DNA from: Gammaproteobacteria bacterium
Lineage (GTDB): Bacteria > Pseudomonadota > Gammaproteobacteria > Pseudomonadales > Pseudohongiellaceae
NCBI GenBank assembly: GCA_029244985.1
Contig: JAQWQD010000041.1
Coordinates: 62,001-126,000 of the forward strand
DNA length: 64,000 nucleotides
Direction: 5' to 3'
The notes beneath the pieces were generated by a model. That model saw only the letters and a program-made list of their open reading frames with translations, did no database searches and had not been told where the DNA came from. Shown here piece by piece: positions 62,887-64,000 of the stretch; position 1 is the stretch's first letter, and each line of letters begins with the position of its first letter. The position numbers and the translations under genes are program-made.

Positions 62887-64000
62887 ATGCTTCGTAATCT
62901 ATTAAGGCTTGCCGGTAGCGGCATGCTCGCGAGTGTAATGGGCTTAGCCCAAGCCCAAACTGACGGAATTTACTATGCTGCCCACCATGATTATCGGGTA
63001 GTAGAAGTTGCCGACGGGTTATTGCAACCCTGGTCTATGACCTGGTTGCCAGGCGGAGATATCCTAGTTACAGAAAAACCTGGACGCCTAAGAATCGTCA
63101 GAGACGGTCAACTGCTTCCTGAAGCAGTACCAGGTGTTCCTGAAGTGCTTTACCAAGGCCAGGGTGGCATGTTCGAAGTCGTTGCCCATCCCAATTTCAG
63201 TGAAAATCGGTGGGTCTACTTAAGTTATGCCAAGCCTGTTGGTGACAGTTCCAGCACTGCCATTGTTCGCGGACGCTTCGAGAACGACCAACTAACCAAT
63301 GTTGTTGAAGTTTTTACAGCCGAAGCGCTGGGATTTGGGCACTATGGCGGCAAGATAGTTTTCGATAATGATGGCTATATGTTCCTGACTCTTGGCGATC
63401 GCCAAGCGCCATCTAGAGGTGATTTAAGGGCACATCCGGCGCAGGATCGCAGTAATCATCAAGGCGTTATCGTGCGACTGAATGATGATGGCAGTGTGCC
63501 AGACGACAACCCTTTCGTGGGTGACCGCGACATACTTCCTGAAATCTGGAGTTATGGTCACCGCAGTCCGCAAGGTCTAGCGATTCACCCGGAAACTGGA
63601 GATCTCTGGATGACAGAACACGGACCTCAGGGTGGAGATGAACTGAATCGGGTTCAGCCAGGAAACAACTACGGCTGGCCAGTAATTGGCTATGGCGTTA
63701 ACTACGGTTCTTCAGGCAGCCCGATTCATGAAGGCATTGGCGAAGAAGGGATGGCTGGGCCTACTCATGTCTGGGTACCATCAATTGCCGTTTCAGGACT
63801 GATGGTTTATACCGGTGACAAATTCCCCATGTGGCATGGCAGCATTATGTCTGGCTCACTTGCAGGCGAACAACTTGCAAGGTTGCACATGAGTGACAAC
63901 TACCAAGATGTAATAGTCGAAGAAACTCTGGCCTATGGCATGGGTCGTATTCGCGATGTTCGGCAAGGGCCAGACGGCTACATCTACCTAGCTATTTCAG
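62887..64000 (+). CDS. PQQ-dependent aldose sugar dehydrogenase-like protein, 3'-truncated by window edge
   Basis: AAGGAGGAG lies just ahead of ATG 62887, and the frame stays open for 371 codons to the window end. The protein has a signal peptide (cleavage near A-Q-A-Q) and a six-bladed GSDH/Asd-type propeller. Motifs are L-L-Q-P-W-S-M-T-W-L-P-G-G, T-E-K-P-G-R-L, G-Q-G-G-M-F-E-V-V-A-H-P, S-Y-G-H-R-S-P-Q-G-L, W-M-T-E-H-G-P-Q-G-G-D-E-L-N and N-Y-G-W-P. These match soluble PQQ aldose dehydrogenases (YliI-like). It would oxidise aldoses in the periplasm. It is unrelated in fold to the eight-bladed quinoproteins elsewhere in the window. Confidence 0.9.
   Translation, partial: MLRNLLRLAGSGMLASVMGLAQAQTDGIYYAAHHDYRVVEVADGLLQPWSMTWLPGGDILVTEKPGRLRIVRDGQLLPEAVPGVPEVLYQGQGGMFEVVAHPNFSENRWVYLSYAKPVGDSSSTAIVRGRFENDQLTNVVEVFTAEALGFGHYGGKIVFDNDGYMFLTLGDRQAPSRGDLRAHPAQDRSNHQGVIVRLNDDGSVPDDNPFVGDRDILPEIWSYGHRSPQGLAIHPETGDLWMTEHGPQGGDELNRVQPGNNYGWPVIGYGVNYGSSGSPIHEGIGEEGMAGPTHVWVPSIAVSGLMVYTGDKFPMWHGSIMSGSLAGEQLARLHMSDNYQDVIVEETLAYGMGRIRDVRQGPDGYIYLAIS

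Noticed and set aside
1-64000. CRISPR arrays, tRNA or rRNA genes, insertion sequences, prophage or restriction-modification genes
   Set aside because: No regularly spaced repeats, cloverleaf or rRNA-like sequence, transposase motifs or defence genes were seen on either strand.

Overview
The window looks like a piece of a chromosome from an aerobic, Gram-negative, probably marine gammaproteobacterium. The evidence is two TonB-dependent receptors, many Sec- or Tat-exported enzymes, several periplasmic PQQ-type dehydrogenases, a TAXI-type TRAP transporter, and a moderate, slightly AT-leaning base composition. The species cannot be named from the sequence alone. There are no rRNA or tRNA genes, no CRISPR array, no insertion sequences and no phage genes.

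Layout. 1-3.7 kb: a truncated Tat-exported protein, a heme-less PQQ beta-propeller protein, a small secreted repeat protein, and a decayed gene with two lesions. 3.7-7.5 kb: a thiamine salvage locus, with a TPP riboswitch ahead of a TonB receptor, a YkoF-like thiamine-binding protein and a PnuC/PnuT permease, and a NadR-like kinase gene divergently transcribed. 7.7-12 kb: an ATP-grasp enzyme, a Tat-exported DUF1330-like protein, a small membrane-anchored protein of unknown family, and an AlkK-like acyl-CoA ligase. 12-22.6 kb: a long minus-strand run of mostly exported catabolic-looking enzymes (metallo-beta-lactamase-fold hydrolase, exported FAH-family protein, alpha/beta hydrolase, sulfatase, nitroreductase, double VOC protein, cytochrome-PQQ alcohol dehydrogenase, MFS transporter). 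22.9-30.1 kb: glyoxalase II, a GMC oxidoreductase with a short BCCT-like permease, an ectophosphodiesterase-like lipoprotein, a hotdog thioesterase and a second copy of the small unknown family.

30-45 kb: two divergent groups. The minus-strand group encodes a beta-propeller protein with a heme motif, an amidohydrolase and a PQQ dehydrogenase. The plus-strand group encodes a Tat-exported double VOC protein, a DUF1587/1592-type cytochrome, a DUF1552 protein, an exported ankyrin protein and another PQQ dehydrogenase. 45-50 kb: a minus-strand operon with a TAXI solute receptor, a fused TRAP permease, a selenoprotein of the glycine/D-proline reductase B family and a small exported protein. 50-64 kb: a giant TolB-like/amidohydrolase fusion, an aquaglyceroporin, a TonB receptor, a Tat-exported FMN hydroxyacid oxidase carrying a CxxCH motif, a D-2-hydroxyacid dehydrogenase, an exported Rid-like protein, a cupin protein, two tandem paralogues of a GxPDLxGxW family and a truncated PQQ sugar dehydrogenase.

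The most notable observation is at 45726-46871. What looks like two adjacent ORFs is one gene interrupted by an in-frame TGA that reads naturally as selenocysteine (UxxC). A bacterial-SECIS-like hairpin follows at the expected distance, and the gene sits directly behind a TAXI-TRAP importer. Other points worth checking are the heme-motif FMN oxidase, the riboswitch-controlled thiamine locus, the exported FAH protein, the two-lesion pseudogene and several small genes of no recognised family.
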